Assembly: GCA_014642895.1 (NCBI GenBank) | Contig: BMJD01000029.1 | Coordinates: forward strand, 1 to 57,359 | DNA from: Lentibacillus populi | GTDB taxonomy: Bacteria; Bacillota; Bacilli; Bacillales; Amphibacillaceae | DNA: 57,359 bases | Direction of reading: 5' to 3' | Shown: piece after piece, positions 54,340-57,359 of the stretch | Position numbering within the stretch: the first letter of the stretch is position 1 | Layout: each line of letters starts with the position of its first letter | Made by a program: the position numbers and the translations under genes | The notes under the pieces: generated by a model | What the model was told of the DNA's origin: nothing | The model's input: the letters and a program-made list of their open reading frames with translations, nothing else | Databases searched by the model: none

Positions 54340-55335
54340 ATGAAATTTATCGATAACAAAGGAATCACGGATCCGATGATTAACTTGGCACTTGAAGAAT
54401 ATGTATTGGAAAATTTCGGTGAAAACGATACATATTTACTATTTTATATTAACAAACCATCGATTATTATTGGTCGAAATCAAAATTCAGTTGAGGAAAT
54501 AAATACGAATTATGTTGAGGAAAACGGAATAAAAGTAGTTCGCCGGCTTTCCGGTGGTGGAGCTGTTTATCATGATGAAGGGAATTTAAATTTCAGCTTT
54601 ATTACGAAAGATGACGGAAACAGTTTTCAGAACTTTGCTAAATTCACTAAGCCAATCGTTGAGGCGCTGAACAAATTGGGGGTACCTGCTGAACTAAAAG
54701 GCAGAAACGATTTAGCTGCTGCTGGACGGAAAATATCCGGGAATGCCATGTTTTCAACAAAAGGACGTCTGTTCAGCCATGGCACATTGATGCTCGACTC
54801 GGAAATTGAAAATGTTGTTGCGGCGTTAAATGTTAAACAGGAGAAAATTGAGTCAAAAGGAATTAAATCGATTCGCAGCCGTGTTGCCAACATCTCTGAA
54901 TTTCTTGACAAAAAAATTACGATGGACGAGTTTAAAACGCTTATTTTGCGTTATATTTTTGATGTAGACGATGTAAAAGATATCCCTAGATATGAACTAA
55001 CGGATGAAGACTGGGAGAACGTCCATAAAATTTCCAAAGAACGCTACCAAAAATGGGAATGGAATTATGGTAAGTCACCATCGTTTAATGTGCAGGCATC
55101 CCACAAATTTGATGCGGGTCTTGTCGATGTACGTTTGAATGTTAAAAAGGGGATTATCGAAAACTGCAAAATTTATGGCGATTTCTTTGGTGTTGGGGCG
55201 GTCGCCGATTTGGAGGAAAAATTAATCGGTGTTCGCCATGAACGAAAAGCAATTGAGGAAGCACTTGCCAACGTTGATGTACCACACTATTTGGGGAAAA
55301 TTCCTAAAGAAGGGTTTATTGACTTATTGTATTGA
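54340..55335 (+). CDS. lplJ: Lipoate-protein ligase LplJ
   Basis: A 331-residue ligase that activates free lipoate with ATP and attaches it to lipoyl domains of 2-oxoacid dehydrogenases and the glycine cleavage system. The biotin/lipoate ligase motifs RRLSGGGAVYHDEGNLNFSF and GRNDLAAAGRKISGNA are present, and a C-terminal accessory domain is included. Length equals B. subtilis LplJ (YhfJ). The ATG follows AGAGAGGGG. Confidence 0.94.
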   Translation: MKFIDNKGITDPMINLALEEYVLENFGENDTYLLFYINKPSIIIGRNQNSVEEINTNYVEENGIKVVRRLSGGGAVYHDEGNLNFSFITKDDGNSFQNFAKFTKPIVEALNKLGVPAELKGRNDLAAAGRKISGNAMFSTKGRLFSHGTLMLDSEIENVVAALNVKQEKIESKGIKSIRSRVANISEFLDKKITMDEFKTLILRYIFDVDDVKDIPRYELTDEDWENVHKISKERYQKWEWNYGKSPSFNVQASHKFDAGLVDVRLNVKKGIIENCKIYGDFFGVGAVADLEEKLIGVRHERKAIEEALANVDVPHYLGKIPKEGFIDLLY

Positions 55336-55361
55336 TGCGCGTGTGAACTTTCTGTATTTTA

Positions 55362-55396
55362 AGGCTGCTCTAGTAGTAGGGCAGCCTAATTTTTTT
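55362..55396 (+). terminator. Terminator of lplJ
   Basis: Stem AGGCTGC / GCAGCCT followed by AATTTTTTT. Confidence 0.88.
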
Positions 55397-55441
55397 ATCT
55401 TACAATCTGTGAATAGTTTACTGTAATGAATATAAATACTC

Positions 55442-55518
55442 TGAACATATACCCGGGAGCTGGAACATCAACGCGAGAGCAGAACCATCAACCTGAGAGC
55501 AGAAATATCGACCAATAT
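55442..55518 (+). repeat. Short 20-bp repeat array, three units
   Basis: About three units such as ACATCAACGCGAGAGCAGAA between lplJ and lcfB. Same family as the arrays at 16278 and 36171. Confidence 0.8.
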
Positions 55519-55546
55519 TGTTTGTTCGAAGTCATCCGCTATCTAC

Positions 55547-55560
55547 TGTGAACGCTTACA
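55547..55560 (+). promoter_or_regulatory. Probable CcpA binding site (cre) of lcfB
   Basis: TGTGAACGCTTACA matches the cre consensus TGWAANCGNTNWCA at 13 of 14 positions. It lies one base upstream of the lcfB -35 box, a position at which CcpA could repress or activate. Confidence 0.6.
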
Positions 55561-55561
55561 T

Positions 55562-55590
55562 TTGAAAATTGGCTATCTGTATTTTATAAT
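55562..55590 (+). promoter_or_regulatory. Sigma-A promoter of lcfB
   Basis: TTGAAA (55562-55567), 17 bases, TATAAT (55585-55590). Transcription would start near 55597. Confidence 0.8.
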
Positions 55591-55612
55591 TAATATGAAT
55601 TCTACTTCATGA

Positions 55613-55630
55613 TGAATGATTGTTCATTCA
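55613..55630 (+). promoter_or_regulatory. Probable FadR operator of lcfB
   Basis: Perfect palindrome TGAATGA-TTGT-TCATTCA about 16-33 bases after the transcription start. It resembles the Bacillus FadR box, which represses fatty-acid degradation genes until long-chain acyl-CoA appears. A roadblock to polymerase is the likely mechanism. Confidence 0.7.
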
Positions 55631-55650
55631 TTACTCGAGGGGGCTTGAAA

Positions 55651-57186
55651 ATGAATTTAAGTAGTCAATTATCGATTACTGCTAAAAATCATCCAAACAA
55701 AACAGCGTTTGTATTTCAGGACAACCATACAAGCTACCAGGAATTGGAGGGAGCTGTAACAAAGTTTGCATCGGCTTTGCACCAGCTGGGCTATCGAAAA
55801 GGGGATCATATAGCGTTGGTTGCCGGAAACAGTCCATATTTTGTAATTGGACTGTATGGTGCACTCCGTATTGGTGCAGTTGTTATACCAATAAATCCGA
55901 TGTATACGCCATATGAAATGGAGTATATTTTAAAAAATGGTGATGTAAAGGCAATTCTAACAATGGATGTTTTAGTAGAAAAGTTTGCAGCAATAGCGGA
56001 AAAACTTCCTGGGGTCAATCATTACATATCGTGCGAAACCGGTGCAGAACTTAAATTAACAGCTCATCCTTTATCGACAAAATTGAAATCGTTTACAGAA
56101 ATTCTCCAGGGAGGAAACCTGGAGTTTATTTCTCCAGTACTTGATGAGGAAGACGTTGCGGTTGTTTTATACACATCTGGCACGACTGGAAAACCAAAAG
56201 GGGCAATGCTGACACATAAAAATTTATATTCAAATGCAAAGGATGTGGCCGATTATTTGACAATTAATGGGGATGATCGTGTCATTGCAGCATTGCCCAT
56301 GTTCCATGTATTTTGTTTAACCGTTGCATTGAATGCACCACTTATGAATGGTGGAACTGTTATTATTATGCCGAAATTTTCGCCAAAAGAAGTGTTTCGG
56401 ATAACGAGGGCACATACCCCGACAATTTTTGCAGGTGTGCCGACGATGTACAATTATTTGTTACAAAGTGCAAATGACAAGGACAACGATTTGCAAGGAA
56501 TCCGTCTATGCATATCCGGGGGCTCAGCAATGCCGGTTGCACTACTGAAGGAATTTGAAAAGAAATTTGATGTCATTGTTTCAGAAGGGTACGGATTATC
56601 GGAAGCTTCCCCTGTTACATGCTTTAATCCGTTAGATCGGCCAAGAAAACCCGGTTCAATTGGGGCAAACATTGTCAACGTTGAAAATAAAGTTGTTGAC
56701 GAATTTGGCGAAGAAGTGGAAACGGGCGAAGTTGGCGAGTTAATTGTTCGCGGTCCAAATGTTATGAAAGGGTATTATAAAATGCCGGAGGAAACAGCCG
56801 CTACCTTAAAGAATGGCTGGTTATACACCGGGGATCTGGCAAGAATGGACGACGAAGGCTATTTTTATATTGTCGATCGTAAAAAAGATCTGATTCTGGT
56901 TGGTGGCTATAATGTATATCCACGGGAAGTTGAAGAAGTATTATACGAACATCCGGGTGTTGCAGAAGTGGTGGTTGTTGGGATGCCGGATCCGGATTCA
57001 GGTGAAGCGGTCGTAAGCTTTGTTGTTGCAAATGATCCGGCAATTGCGGAAGATGACCTTCGTGAATTTTGTAAGGCTCATTTAGCAAAATATAAAGTAC
57101 CTGCAAAAATTGAATTTTTGGATGAACTTCCGAAAAATACAACAGGTAAAATATTACGGAAAAACCTGCAGGAGACAATAAAGTGA
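55651..57186 (+). CDS. lcfB: Long-chain fatty acid-CoA ligase LcfB (YhfL)
   Basis: A 511-residue adenylate-forming enzyme that makes acyl-CoA from fatty acid, ATP and CoA. The AMP-binding P-loop YTSGTTGKPKGAMLTHKN, GYGLSEASPV, the YTGDLARMDDEGYFYIVDRK hinge and the catalytic lysine in TTGKILRKNL are present. Size and position after lplJ match B. subtilis LcfB. The frame opens at 55609, but ATG at 55651 with GAGGGGGC is the start. The promoter carries cre-like and FadR-like sites, fitting a beta-oxidation gene. Confidence 0.94.
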   Translation: MNLSSQLSITAKNHPNKTAFVFQDNHTSYQELEGAVTKFASALHQLGYRKGDHIALVAGNSPYFVIGLYGALRIGAVVIPINPMYTPYEMEYILKNGDVKAILTMDVLVEKFAAIAEKLPGVNHYISCETGAELKLTAHPLSTKLKSFTEILQGGNLEFISPVLDEEDVAVVLYTSGTTGKPKGAMLTHKNLYSNAKDVADYLTINGDDRVIAALPMFHVFCLTVALNAPLMNGGTVIIMPKFSPKEVFRITRAHTPTIFAGVPTMYNYLLQSANDKDNDLQGIRLCISGGSAMPVALLKEFEKKFDVIVSEGYGLSEASPVTCFNPLDRPRKPGSIGANIVNVENKVVDEFGEEVETGEVGELIVRGPNVMKGYYKMPEETAATLKNGWLYTGDLARMDDEGYFYIVDRKKDLILVGGYNVYPREVEEVLYEHPGVAEVVVVGMPDPDSGEAVVSFVVANDPAIAEDDLREFCKAHLAKYKVPAKIEFLDELPKNTTGKILRKNLQETIK

Positions 57187-57228
57187 AACTTCATTCGGTG
57201 GGGGTCTCCCCACTGAATAAAATTTCAC
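57183..57228 (+). terminator. Terminator-like hairpin after lcfB
   Basis: A long stem: outer GTGAAA / TTTCAC, inner ATTCGGTGGGG / CCCCACTGAAT. The T-run is missing. The remaining bases to 57359 hold no gene. Confidence 0.6.
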
Positions 57229-57359
57229 CTTAATTAACGTCAAAATGTATGATTTATCCATTTCACTAGCATTGCATAAATATAGTCAAAATGTTCAGTA
57301 AGTACTATTCCCGTAATTTTTGCCAAAAAGTCAAAGTCCAATCAAAGGTGGCACCGTCC

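Noticed and set aside
57341-57359. T-box riboswitch end (AAAGGTGGCACCG resembles the T-box core)
   Set aside because: The window ends there; no specifier stem or terminator can be seen in the 130 bases before it. The next few hundred bases would decide.
1-57359. Prophage, defence system or biosynthetic gene cluster
   Set aside because: No integrase, restriction, toxin-antitoxin or large synthase gene is seen; the genes are ordinary chromosomal Bacillaceae genes.

Overview
The window is chromosomal DNA from a low-GC, endospore-forming member of the Bacillaceae, most like the halotolerant Virgibacillus / Oceanobacillus / Lentibacillus group. The evidence is a small acid-soluble spore protein, a YhaL-type sporulation protein, a coproporphyrin-type heme operon, a Lia-type cell-envelope system, an osmoprotectant importer and strong AGGAGG-type ribosome binding sites. 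From memory, much of the gene order follows the yha-ecs-yhg-hem-yhf stretch of Bacillus subtilis.

Layout. 1-6.5 kb: a cut-off ISLre2-type transposase, azlCD (branched-chain amino acid export), a GNAT acetyltransferase, a cation-diffusion metal exporter, an IDEAL-domain protein, a UMF1-type MFS carrier and a zinc-dependent phospholipase C-like protein. 6.5-13.4 kb: fumC, a spore protein, an MsmX/UgpC-type sugar-ABC ATPase beside a PucR/CdaR-type regulator, yheA, yhaR and yhzD. 13.4-24.3 kb: an XRE repressor with two clear operators leading a probable operon with a small membrane protein and the YhaQP exporter; then yhaO-yhaN (SbcD/SbcC-like nuclease), a GbsR-family regulator, yhaM (3'-5' exonuclease), yhaL and prsA. 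24.3-33.5 kb: a repeat-rich stretch with a DUF3267 gene and yhaI, then a second GbsR-type regulator divergent from an opuA betaine importer locus, then yhaH, trpP and hit. 34-45 kb: ecsAB, yhaA, a ferritin-like gene, a PAP2 phosphatase, an MFS gene broken by a repeat, liaFSR, bdbC with a CPHC thioredoxin, and hmoB. 45-57 kb: pbpF, hemEHY (coproporphyrin route to heme), pepF, yhfH, yhfI, lplJ and lcfB. The lcfB promoter carries a CcpA cre-like site and a FadR-like operator.

The most unusual coding feature is a tandem pair of betaine-binding lipoproteins (29692-30597 and 30694-31617) whose two halves are in opposite order. They are circular permutants of each other in one locus. The window is also dense in non-coding repeats of three kinds: (1) a ~200-bp imperfect palindrome, one copy of which has inserted into and broken the MFS gene; (2) a ~50-285-bp element with GGATGTTCAAAAAG-like inverted ends, including a ~50-bp copy wedged between liaS and liaR; (3) 20/21-bp tandem arrays downstream of five genes that share a GAACATCGAC core. 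I see no CRISPR array, tRNA, rRNA, prophage or recognisable defence island. All family calls rest on reading motifs by eye; no database search was run.
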